5,806 nt of DNA from an uncultured Eubacteriales bacterium (GTDB lineage: Bacteria; Bacillota; Clostridia; Oscillospirales; Oscillospiraceae). The position numbers and the translations under genes were made by a program. Where the stretch lies: the NCBI GenBank assembly GCA_900549705.1, contig URPI01000140.1, positions 1 through 5,806 on the forward strand, read 5' to 3'. This document shows, piece by piece, positions 1-5,081 of this stretch (positions are counted from its first letter, which is position 1; the number at the start of each line of letters is the position of its first letter). Below the pieces are notes generated by a model. The model saw nothing but the letters and a program-made list of their open reading frames with translations, was not told where the DNA came from and ran no database searches.

Positions 1-89
1 GACGCATCGCCGTTGGCTGTTCATAAATTATTAGTCAGGACAGTCTACTACAGGGTGTGTGCAAAAATGTTCTTGTTTGAATGTTTTTA

Positions 90-118
90 TTGACTTTTAA
101 GAACGCATATGGTATAAT
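90..118 (+). promoter_or_regulatory. sigma-A (sigma-70 type) promoter with extended -10
   Basis: TTGACT at 90-95 (5 of 6 to TTGACA) and a perfect TATAAT at 113-118 are separated by 17 bases. TG at 110-111, one base before the -10, makes it an extended -10 promoter. Transcription should start near 125. It is the best promoter in the window and points right. The operon starts about 820 bases downstream, so it serves either a very long mrp leader or a separate short or non-coding transcript. A short palindrome CGTTC-A-GAACG (149-159), just inside the transcribed region, could be an operator, but nothing further supports that. Confidence 0.75.
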
Positions 119-224
119 ATTTTCATCTTACAAGCACCACCGATGCACCGTTCAGAACGAAATTTGGATGTGCGTGTCGGTATTATGCCAACGATACACC
201 CGATGTACAGGCGAAATAACCTGG

Positions 225-288
225 AAAACAACCTCCAAAACAACGGAATCAACTTCTCAAAACAACCGGTTGTTTTTGAAAACAAACC
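225..288. repeat. cluster of AAAACAACC motifs including an 18-base palindrome
   Basis: AAAACAACC occurs at 225-233 and 259-267, with one-base variants at 237-245 (AAAACAACG) and 279-288 (AAAACAAACC). An inverted copy, GGTTGTTTT, lies at 268-276. The copy at 259-267 abuts the inverted one, giving a perfect 18-base palindrome centred between 267 and 268. The cluster begins about 100 bases after the predicted transcription start. It could be a protein-binding array or part of a folded leader (a hairpin with a CCGG loop followed by five Ts). AT-rich low complexity explains part of the similarity. Confidence 0.45.
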
Positions 289-301
289 CACTATTGCTAT
301 T

Positions 302-357
302 ACAAAAGCAAAAGCAAGAGCTACTGCAAAGGCAACAGCGAAAGCTATCACGAAAGA
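302..357. repeat. AAAGCA-rich low-complexity tract
   Basis: A purine-rich tract built on imperfect AAAGCA/GCAACA-like hexamers. Read from 302 in the frame of the 143-790 ORF it would give a Lys/Ala/Thr-rich stretch. The hexamers are degenerate, so this resembles a decayed simple repeat. No ribosome binding site precedes the ORF containing it, so a protein reading is not supported. Confidence 0.4.
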
Positions 358-437
358 AAATCTTTCTTCTTGTCAGGCGGACAAGCCGCCCAGAGAGAGA
401 AGCTTTCTTTTCTTGGACAGGATGATTCTTGTCAAGA
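352..437 (+). repeat. tandem small hairpins, two mutually exclusive
   Basis: GAAAGA (352-357) pairs with TCTTTC (361-366). CTTGTC (369-374) pairs with GACAAG (380-385) around a 5-base loop. GGCGG (376-380) pairs with CCGCC (386-390), which competes with the previous stem. TCTTGGACA (411-419, one bulged G) pairs with TGTCAAGA (430-437) around a 10-base loop. The 9-mer TTCTTGTCA is repeated at 367-375 and 426-434. If the promoter at 90-118 is active, this lies in its transcript and could fold in alternative ways. No known riboswitch class is recognised. Confidence 0.35.
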
Positions 438-482
438 GACGGATGGCTGTACAGGAGGCTTTTGCGTTACCTTGGGGTACAC

Positions 483-546
483 CCCCTCAGCTTCGCATTC
501 GCTCAGCAGCTCCCCCAGAGGTGGAGCCGAGGGCGCTGCGCGCCGG
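483..546. repeat. intergenic hairpin repeat, copy A
   Basis: This is the first of two diverged direct copies. It begins CCCCTC and ends with the 16-mer GGGCGCTGCGCGCCGG (531-546). It contains two hairpins: GCTCC (509-513) with GGAGC (523-527) around a partly paired interior, and GGCGC (532-536) with GCGCC (540-544) around TGC. The layout (CCCTC lead, GC-rich imperfect palindrome, conserved GC-rich end) is like interspersed non-coding repeats I associate with Oscillospiraceae genomes, but that link is from memory and unchecked. Confidence 0.55.
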
Positions 547-584
547 ATTGCACCATTCATCCAACCACACTGTTGACGTACAAA

Positions 585-649
585 CCCCTCCGGCCTCGTT
601 ACACTCGGCCACCTCCCCTTCCAGGGGCGGCAAGGGCGCTGCGCGCCGG
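585..649. repeat. intergenic hairpin repeat, copy B
   Basis: This is the second diverged copy, with its conserved 3' end 103 bases after that of copy A. It shares the CCCCTC beginning and the identical 16-mer GGGCGCTGCGCGCCGG (634-649). The middle differs from copy A but keeps a hairpin in the corresponding place: CCTCCCC with GGGGCGG around TTCCA (about 613-631, one mismatch). The 16-mer forms the same GGCGC-TGC-GCGCC hairpin (635-647). Keeping the stem while the sequence drifts suggests selection or recurrent insertion of a structured element. Confidence 0.55.
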
Positions 650-673
650 GCGTGTACGCTCATCTGGGTACTG

Positions 674-767
674 GCTGAAATCCGGGGTTACGGGCGGATG
701 CTATCCGCCCCTACGGTTCGAGTGGGGAAGCTGGTTCCATTCAACCAGGATGCCCCCGGATTACAGC
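674..767. repeat. nested inverted-repeat element enclosing two hairpins
   Basis: Outer stem: GCTG (674-677) pairs with CAGC (764-767), then one A-A mismatch (678/763), then AATCCGGGG (679-687) pairs perfectly with CCCCGGATT (754-762), giving 13 pairs. Inside, GGGCGGAT (692-699) pairs with ATCCGCCC (703-710) around GCT, and CTGGTT (731-736) pairs with AACCAG (743-748) around a 6-base loop. GGGG (724-727) and CCCC (753-756) could lengthen the last arm, in partial competition with the outer stem. The result is a three-way junction. It may be a small structured RNA or a short non-autonomous repeat with terminal inverted repeats. No T-run follows, so it is not a standard terminator. I recognise no tRNA or named RNA class. 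Confidence 0.6.
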
Positions 768-879
768 AACGATTTTGTCACGAACCATAATCGGTTAAAT
801 TGTACCGGTTCATATTGTTTTGTCAGAGTTCTACCCTTTTAATCCCACATTTTTGGTCAACTTTTCTGTGAAATAATGG

Positions 880-908
880 ATGAATTTTCTATGAACCTGT
901 GCTAAGAT
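880..908 (+). promoter_or_regulatory. possible proximal promoter of the mrp operon
   Basis: TAAGAT at 903-908 matches TATAAT at five of six positions and is preceded by TG one base upstream (900-901), an extended -10 arrangement. The spaced -35 (ATGAAT, 880-885, 17-base gap) matches only three of six. Start would be near 915, giving a leader of about 30 bases to the mrpE start, which is a natural distance. It is weaker than the promoter at 90-118 but much better placed for the operon. Confidence 0.35.
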
Positions 909-931
909 AGGGTGTCAAGAAATCAACAATC

Positions 932-937
932 AGGAGG
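932..937 (+). promoter_or_regulatory. ribosome binding site fixing the mrpE start
   Basis: A full AGGAGG lies seven bases before GTG at 945. The frame is open further upstream to another GTG at 912, but that start would place this perfect ribosome binding site inside the coding region and has none of its own. The protein from 945 begins directly with the hydrophobic first helix, as expected for MrpE. Confidence 0.85.
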
Positions 938-944
938 AATTATC

Positions 945-1403
945 GTGTACATCATTCTTTTTCTCTTCTGGCTGCTGCTGAACGGAAAGGTGACTTCCGA
1001 GATTGTGCTTCTGGGGCTGGCCATTGTTGCCGCCATGGGGCTGCTGGAATACCGGCTGTTCGGCTACACGCCGAAAATGGAGCTGCGTCTCATTCGCAAA
1101 GCGCCCATTTTCTGCGCCTACGCCCCGGTGCTGTTCTGGGAGATTATCAAAGCCGCCCTGGTGGTGGCGCGGGACATCCTGCTGCGCCGCTATGTGGTGA
1201 CCCCCACCCTGGTTACCTTCCAATCCGGGCTCAAGACGGATTTTGGCCGCTTCCTGCTGGCAAACTCCATCACTCTGACCCCCGGCACCATCACCGTGCA
1301 GGTGGAAGGCGATACCTTTACCGTTCACTGCCTGGATAAATCCATGCTGGACACCTCCGAAAACGGAACCTTCCAGCGCTGGATTCGGAAATTGGAGGAC
1401 TGA
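945..1403 (+). CDS. mrpE: Na+/H+ antiporter subunit E (MrpE/MnhE, MbhA-like)
   Basis: Small membrane subunit of the Mrp (Mnh) cation/proton antiporter, needed for assembly and stability of the complex; in archaeal Mbh hydrogenase the counterpart is MbhA. The product has 152 residues, close to the usual 150-165. Two hydrophobic helices occupy about residues 2-13 and 18-34 and a third about 55-76, followed by a cytoplasmic domain. The family signature LLANSITLTPGTITV is at about 104-118, followed by a short beta-rich segment ending near HCLD (128-131). The start is a GTG with a perfect upstream AGGAGG. It is the first gene of the operon and ends two bases before mrpF, with the GGAGG (1394-1398) for mrpF inside its last codons. 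Confident family call. Confidence 0.93.
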   Translation: MYIILFLFWLLLNGKVTSEIVLLGLAIVAAMGLLEYRLFGYTPKMELRLIRKAPIFCAYAPVLFWEIIKAALVVARDILLRRYVVTPTLVTFQSGLKTDFGRFLLANSITLTPGTITVQVEGDTFTVHCLDKSMLDTSENGTFQRWIRKLED

Positions 1404-1405
1404 AC

Positions 1406-1702
1406 ATGGAAAATGCTTTTTCTTATGTGCTCATCGGCGTGATGGTCTGCCTGACCGTGGGGCTGGGCTTTGCCCTGGTGCGAGCCATCCGGGGGCCCAG
1501 AATGGCGGACCGGATTGTGGGCATCAACATGACCGGCTCCCTGACCACCGCCATCATTGCCGTTCTGGCCGTTTACCTGAAGGAAAGCTGGCTGCTGGAC
1601 GTGTGCATCATCTACTGCCTGATCAGCTTTCTTGCCGTGGTGGTGCTGGCCAAAATCAATATTGTATCCCACGAGAAGGGGGAGGAATTTGACGATGTTT
1701 GA
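1406..1702 (+). CDS. mrpF: Na+/H+ antiporter subunit F (MrpF/MnhF, MbhB-like)
   Basis: Three-helix membrane subunit of the Mrp antiporter, part of the small-subunit module (E, F, G) implicated in Na+ passage. The product has 98 residues, normal for the family. Helix 1 is about residues 5-26. Next comes the conserved RAIRGPRMADRIVGIN segment (26-41), with Asp35 at the membrane position conserved in MrpF. Helix 2 spans about 42-58 and helix 3 about 62-83, starting with WLLDVCIIY, which carries Asp65. The charged tail EKGEEFDDV is cytoplasmic. GGAGG seven bases upstream supports the ATG at 1406. The end overlaps mrpG by eight bases, suggesting translational coupling. The hydrophobic pattern and RGP..DRIVG motif leave little doubt. 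Confidence 0.94.
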   Translation: MENAFSYVLIGVMVCLTVGLGFALVRAIRGPRMADRIVGINMTGSLTTAIIAVLAVYLKESWLLDVCIIYCLISFLAVVVLAKINIVSHEKGEEFDDV

Positions 1703-2033
1703 AACCATCCGCTATCTTATCGCCGCCATCCTGCTGATGATTGGCGTAGCTGCCGCAGCGGTGAGCATCCTGGGCGTGTTCCGCTTCCGGTTCGTCATGA
1801 ACCGGATGCACTGCGCCGCCATTGTGGACACCCTTTCCATGGCATCCATCTGCGGCGGCCTGATGGTTGCCACCGGCTCGATGGACTATATTCCCAAGCT
1901 GCTGGTGGCGCTCATCCTATTGTGGGTAGGCAGCCCCATTGCCTCCCATCTGGTGGGTCGGATGGAGCTTTCCACCGACGACACCGCCGATTCCCATTTG
2001 AAAAAGGAGGACGATACCCATGGACATCATTGA
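1695..2033 (+). CDS. mrpG: Na+/H+ antiporter subunit G (MrpG/MnhG, MbhC-like)
   Basis: Third small membrane subunit of the Mrp complex (MbhC in hydrogenases). The product has 112 residues, in the family range. Helices are at about residues 7-27, 42-60 and 66-86. The signature between helices 1 and 2, GVFRFRFVMNRMHCAAIVDTL (27-47), corresponds to the usual G-(L/V)-x-R-x-P-D-x-x-x-R-x-H-A-A-x-x-x-D-T-x pattern, but has RFRFVMNRMH where many members have RLPDxYTRLH. The helix 3 end GSPIASHLVGR (79-89) fits the P-(I/V)-A-x-H motif. The tail is strongly charged and ends in Gly-His-His. The ATG at 1695 is chosen over upstream in-frame ATG 1632 because GGAGG (1681-1685) precedes it and the upstream extension overlaps mrpF. 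The last 14 bases overlap the next gene. Confidence 0.92.
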   Translation: MFETIRYLIAAILLMIGVAAAAVSILGVFRFRFVMNRMHCAAIVDTLSMASICGGLMVATGSMDYIPKLLVALILLWVGSPIASHLVGRMELSTDDTADSHLKKEDDTHGHH

Positions 2034-2280
2034 GCTGATGCTTCTGGGACTGCTGCTGGTGTGCGGCATTGCCACCTGCCTGAGCAAGAATCTGTTGGTC
2101 TCCCTGGTCATCTACATGGCCTACAGCGTTATCATGTCCATCATCTGGGCGCTGCTGGAAGCCCCAGACCTGGCCATCACCGAGGCTGCCGTCGGTGCCG
2201 GCGTTTCCAGCGTACTGCTGTTTCTGACCCTGAAAAAGATTCGCTCCATTCGGAAGAAGGTGCAAGATGAAAACAAATAA
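2020..2280 (+). CDS. MbhD-like (DUF4040) subunit, equivalent to part of MrpA C-terminus
   Basis: An 86-residue membrane protein of the MbhD/DUF4040 family. In Bacillus-type systems this domain is part of the long MrpA; in Mbh hydrogenases and Mbh-like Mrp operons it is a separate gene between the G and B subunits, as here. It has three helices, about residues 4-20, 24-45 and 50-70. The family signature EAPDLAITEAAVGAGV (47-62) contains Glu47, Asp50 and Glu55, acidic positions thought to be on the ion path. A short basic tail (KKIRSIRKK) faces the cytoplasm. AAGGAGG at 2004-2010 supports the ATG at 2020. It overlaps mrpG by 14 bases and the next gene by 14 bases. Sometimes annotated as an MrpB N-terminal-like protein. 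Confidence 0.88.
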   Translation: MDIIELMLLGLLLVCGIATCLSKNLLVSLVIYMAYSVIMSIIWALLEAPDLAITEAAVGAGVSSVLLFLTLKKIRSIRKKVQDENK

Positions 2281-3172
2281 GTTTCTCTCCTGGCTGAAAA
2301 CCTGGGATGCCGGTGAATTTGACTTCACCGCCGCGCTGCACGACCGGCAGGCGGAGCTGAACGTCAACGAGGGCAACCGTGACCATCCCTGGAAGCTGGA
2401 GCCGGTGAACCGGCTGGAAGCAGGGGAAATCCGCTCCTTCCGCAAGCTGTACCCCGCCTTTGCTGTTATCCTGTGCTGCATCCTCATCGGCTTTTTGCTG
2501 CTGACTGTAGAGCAGCTGCCCGCCTTTGGCTCTGCCGACTCCCCCGCCCACAACGAGGTGATGAAGCGCTATGTGGAAAAGGGCATGGAGGAAACCGGCG
2601 CGGTGAATGTGGTGGCCGGTGTGATTCTCGACTACCGTGCCTTTGATACTCTGGGGGAATCCCATGTGCTGTACACCGCCACCACCGCCGTGTTCATCCT
2701 GCTGCTGTCCCTCACCGGGAATAACGATGAATCCGAGGAAGACAAGAAAATCACCCAGGCTGACCCCCTGCTGCGCAGCACCGCCCGGATTGTGGTGCCC
2801 CTGGTGATTGTTTATGGCATCTACGTCATCTTCAACGGCCACCTGGGACCCGGCGGCGGCTTCGCCGGCGGCAGTGTCATTGGCGGCGGACTGATTCTCT
2901 ACGCCCTGGCCTTTGGCTTTGAGCCGCTGGATAAGGTTCTCAATTTGAAGGTCTTCCGCATTGTGGTGCTGTGTGCCCTGTGCTTCTACAGCTTTGCAAA
3001 GTGCTACTCTTTCTACTGTGGTGCCAACCATTTGGAAACCATCTTCAAAACCGGCATTCCAGGCCGCATTTTCTCCGCCGGTCTGATTATGCCGCTGAAC
3101 GTGGCAGTGGGCACCGTGGTGGCCTGCACCATGTATGGCTTCTATTCCATTTTCCAAAGGGGGAAAATCTGA
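2267..3172 (+). CDS. mrpB: fused MbhE-like + MrpB (MnhB) antiporter subunit
   Basis: The 301-residue protein is about twice the length of a simple MrpB. Residues 1-61 are soluble and charged. A helix at about 62-80 and the segment SADSPAHNEVMKRYVEKG to ETGAVNVVAGVILDYRAFDTLGES (89-132) match the MbhE domain, with the ETG..N.V..VILD.R..DTLGE signature, followed by a helix at about 133-149. From about 166 comes the MnhB/MbhF domain: DPLLRSTARIVVPLVIVYGIY, then FNGHLGPGGGFAGGSVIGG (189-207), the MnhB hallmark, with helices about 173-188, 200-217, 228-245 and 272-296. In many Mbh-type operons these are two genes; here they are one frame. The ATG at 2267 overlaps the preceding gene by 14 bases and has only a weak ribosome binding site (GAAGAAGG), suggesting coupled translation. 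Confidence 0.9.
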   Translation: MKTNKFLSWLKTWDAGEFDFTAALHDRQAELNVNEGNRDHPWKLEPVNRLEAGEIRSFRKLYPAFAVILCCILIGFLLLTVEQLPAFGSADSPAHNEVMKRYVEKGMEETGAVNVVAGVILDYRAFDTLGESHVLYTATTAVFILLLSLTGNNDESEEDKKITQADPLLRSTARIVVPLVIVYGIYVIFNGHLGPGGGFAGGSVIGGGLILYALAFGFEPLDKVLNLKVFRIVVLCALCFYSFAKCYSFYCGANHLETIFKTGIPGRIFSAGLIMPLNVAVGTVVACTMYGFYSIFQRGKI

Positions 3173-3579
3173 TGCTGGAAACGCTTTGGAACAGCCGCAT
3201 CAATGTCATTGCCGTGATTCTGTTTGCCGTTGGCCTTGTCACGCTGCTGCTGCATCACAATCTGTTCAAGAAAATTCTGGGGCTGAACATCATGGATACG
3301 GCCTCCTGCCTGCTGCTGACCTCTATGGGCTATATCAAGGGGCGCACCGCTCCCATCATTGTGGACGGGGTGACCGACGTGAGTCATTATGCCAATCCCC
3401 TGCCCGCCGGACTGGTGCTGACCGGCATCGTGGTGTCCGTGTCCGTCACCGCCGTGATGCTGGCACTGACCATCCGGCTGTACCAGCGGTATCACACCCT
3501 TGACCTGGACGAAATCTATATGATGGCACGCCAGGAAGAAAAGGCCGAAACGGCCAGCAAGGAGGGGGATGCCAAATGA
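3172..3579 (+). CDS. mrpC: Na+/H+ antiporter subunit C (MrpC/MnhC, NuoK-like, MbhG-like)
   Basis: A 135-residue, three-helix subunit homologous to complex I NuoK, located between the antiporter-like subunits and the B/MbhD bundle. Helices are about residues 11-28, 34-53 and 80-103. NLFKKILGLNIMDTASCLLL (30-49) and NPLPAGLVLTGIVVSVS (75-91) correspond to the two conserved family segments. The second usually reads DPLPQALVLTAIVI, so Asp is replaced by Asn here. The charged C-terminus (residues 104-135, rich in Glu and Lys) is longer than in the shortest members. The start ATG at 3172 overlaps the previous stop in a TGATG arrangement, with AAAGGGGG (3156-3163) upstream; the frame is open further left but only as overlap with mrpB. 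It ends in an ATGA overlap with mrpD. Confidence 0.92.
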   Translation: MLETLWNSRINVIAVILFAVGLVTLLLHHNLFKKILGLNIMDTASCLLLTSMGYIKGRTAPIIVDGVTDVSHYANPLPAGLVLTGIVVSVSVTAVMLALTIRLYQRYHTLDLDEIYMMARQEEKAETASKEGDAK

Positions 3580-5075
3580 GCTTTACCGCAAACCTTCCCC
3601 TGTTCTGCATTGTGGCGTGCCTGGCGTGCAGCGTGGTATCTTCCGTCTTAAACGGCAAGGCTGCCCGGTATCTGTCCATGGCGCTGTGCGCCGGGTGCTG
3701 CATCTGCTCTTGCCTGGTACTGCAAATGGTGTTGCAGCTGGGTGAGCCTGTCACTTATATCATGGGACACTTCCCCCACCCCTGGGGCAACGAAATCCGC
3801 ATGGGCATTCTGGAGAGCCTGTTTTCTTCCGTCTTCTCCCTGGTGATGCTCCTGTGCCTCATGGGCGGCAAGATTCGCCTCCAGCTGGATTTGGCCGAAG
3901 ACAAGCGTCACTTCTACTTCGTCATGACTGACCTGATTCAGGCCTCCCTGCTGGTGCTGTGCTACACCAACGATATTTTCACCGGCTATGTGTTCATTGA
4001 AATCTGCACGCTGGCCACTTGCAGCCTGCTGATGATCCGTCAGCTGGGCAGAACCACCCTGGCCGCCGTGCGCTATATGATTTTCAGCCTGATTGGCTCG
4101 GGTCTGTTCCTGCTGGGTGTAACCATCCTGTATAACATCACTGGCCATCTGCTGCTGCCCAGCCTTCATGACAGCGTGGCCGCCCTCTATGAAAGCGGCC
4201 AGTACCACATTCCCCTGAGCACCTCCATCTGCCTGATTACCGTGGGTCTGGCCATCAAGAGCGGCCTGTTTCCCTTCCACTTCTGGATGCCGGACACCTA
4301 CGGCTATTCCACTCCCTGCTCCTCCGGCATTCTGTCCGGTCTCGTGTCCAAGGGCTACATCTTCTTCCTGCTGAAGGTGATTTTCAGCGGCTTCGGTGCG
4401 GACGTGTTCTACCGCAGCGGAATGCAGAATGTATTGTTCCTCTTTGGCCTGTGCGGCATGATTTTCGGTTCCATCGGTGCCATCCAGGAAAATGACATCT
4501 TCCGAATGCTGGCAAATTCCTCCGCCGCCCAGATTGGCTATGTCTACCTGGGCATCGGCATCAGCCCGGAGGCCGGTGTCATCGGCGCACTGTACCACAT
4601 TCTTGCCCACGCCATCACAAAGCCGGTGCTGTTCCTGTCCGCCTCCCGGCTCTCCGATGCCGCAGGGGGCAGCAAGCGATTCAAGGATTTGCAGGGCAGC
4701 GGCTACTGCCTCCCCATGGCAGGCTTTGCATTCAGCCTGGGGGCACTGAGCATGATTGGCATCCCCCTGACCATGGGCTTCATGTCCAAGTTCCTGCTGG
4801 CCGAGGCCGGTCTTTCTGCCGGGTGGCACACCGTGCCCACGCTGCTGGTACTGGCACTGAGCACCATTCTGAACACCTTCTATTTCGCAAGAACCATCAT
4901 CCGGCTCTACACCCCCGGCACCCCCATAGCCTCCGCTGCGGTGTGCAAGGCACAGCCTCCCTTTGCTGTCTCGGCGCTCTGCTTCAGCCTCATGAATCTG
5001 GCGGCAGGCATTTTCGCCTCCCCGCTGCTGTCCCTGCTGCGTCAGGGTCTGACACTTTTTGGAAAGGTGGGTTAA
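3576..5075 (+). CDS. mrpD: Na+/H+ antiporter subunit D (MrpD/MnhD, MbhH-like)
   Basis: This is the 499-residue antiporter-like subunit of the proton-conducting transporter family (PF00361; NuoL/M/N relatives), the usual length for MrpD with about 14 helices. Key proton-path residues are visible: Glu142 in FIEICTLATCSL (helix 5 position), Lys228 in GLAIKSGLFPFHFWMPDTY (helix 7), Lys259 in GLVSKGYIF, His341 and His345 with Lys349 in YHILAHAITKPVLF (340-353), and Lys405 in GFMSKFLLAE (helix 12). NDIFRMLANSSAAQIGY (306-322) is the family loop after helix 10. It should exchange protons within the Mrp complex. AAGGAGG at 3559-3565 precedes the ATG at 3576, which overlaps the mrpC stop by four bases. 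All catalytic residues are present and there is no frameshift. Confidence 0.94.
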   Translation: MSFTANLPLFCIVACLACSVVSSVLNGKAARYLSMALCAGCCICSCLVLQMVLQLGEPVTYIMGHFPHPWGNEIRMGILESLFSSVFSLVMLLCLMGGKIRLQLDLAEDKRHFYFVMTDLIQASLLVLCYTNDIFTGYVFIEICTLATCSLLMIRQLGRTTLAAVRYMIFSLIGSGLFLLGVTILYNITGHLLLPSLHDSVAALYESGQYHIPLSTSICLITVGLAIKSGLFPFHFWMPDTYGYSTPCSSGILSGLVSKGYIFFLLKVIFSGFGADVFYRSGMQNVLFLFGLCGMIFGSIGAIQENDIFRMLANSSAAQIGYVYLGIGISPEAGVIGALYHILAHAITKPVLFLSASRLSDAAGGSKRFKDLQGSGYCLPMAGFAFSLGALSMIGIPLTMGFMSKFLLAEAGLSAGWHTVPTLLVLALSTILNTFYFARTIIRLYTPGTPIASAAVCKAQPPFAVSALCFSLMNLAAGIFASPLLSLLRQGLTLFGKVG

Positions 5076-5081
5076 TCCTTA

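Larger units (their letters stand above)
1..944. other. long intergenic region without a convincing gene
   Basis: About 940 bases lie left of the first supported gene. Bases 1-89 show nothing I can assign: one frame is open from the left edge to a TGA at 91-93 (about 30 codons), but it shows no family motif. From 90 on there is a strong promoter, then an AT-rich part (to about 370) and a GC-rich, hairpin-dense part (about 480-770), listed separately. Three plus-strand frames stay open over long overlapping stretches, the longest from 143 to 790. They lack a ribosome binding site, have codon use unlike the mrp genes and run straight through inverted repeats, so I read them as accidental. No U-run-terminated hairpin that would convince as a terminator is visible. 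Confidence 0.7.

Noticed and set aside
1..93. Open frame from the left edge to TGA at 91-93, as a possible end of an upstream gene
   Set aside because: Only about 30 codons, no recognisable motif, and it runs into the promoter -35 region.
483..649. CRISPR-like array
   Set aside because: Only two copies, diverged along most of their length, hairpin-rich and without regular unique spacers or cas genes.
711..730. GGTTCGAGT resembling a tRNA T-loop
   Set aside because: The flanks do not form a T-stem and there is no acceptor stem, D-arm or anticodon arm at proper distances.
143..790. 215-codon open frame after the strong promoter
   Set aside because: It has no ribosome binding site before the ATG and codon use unlike the operon. 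Other plus-strand frames are open over the same stretch, it crosses low-complexity DNA and three hairpin repeats, and no family motif is visible. A short real peptide in the first 70 codons cannot be fully excluded.
782..811. GAACC...GGTTC inverted repeat as a terminator before the operon
   Set aside because: Only five pairs around a 20-base loop, with no clean T-run immediately after it.
429..842. 137-codon open frame across the repeats
   Set aside because: It overlaps other open frames, lies on inverted repeats and lacks a ribosome binding site; typical of spurious ORFs called in intergenic repeats.
912..944. Upstream GTG as the mrpE start
   Set aside because: It has no ribosome binding site and would place the perfect AGGAGG inside the gene; GTG at 945 is properly spaced.
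2177..3157. Long minus-strand open frames opposite mrpB and mrpD (also 3648-4829 and 5079-5762)
   Set aside because: Antisense shadows of GC-rich membrane-protein genes, rich in Gln, His and Gly with no family motifs.
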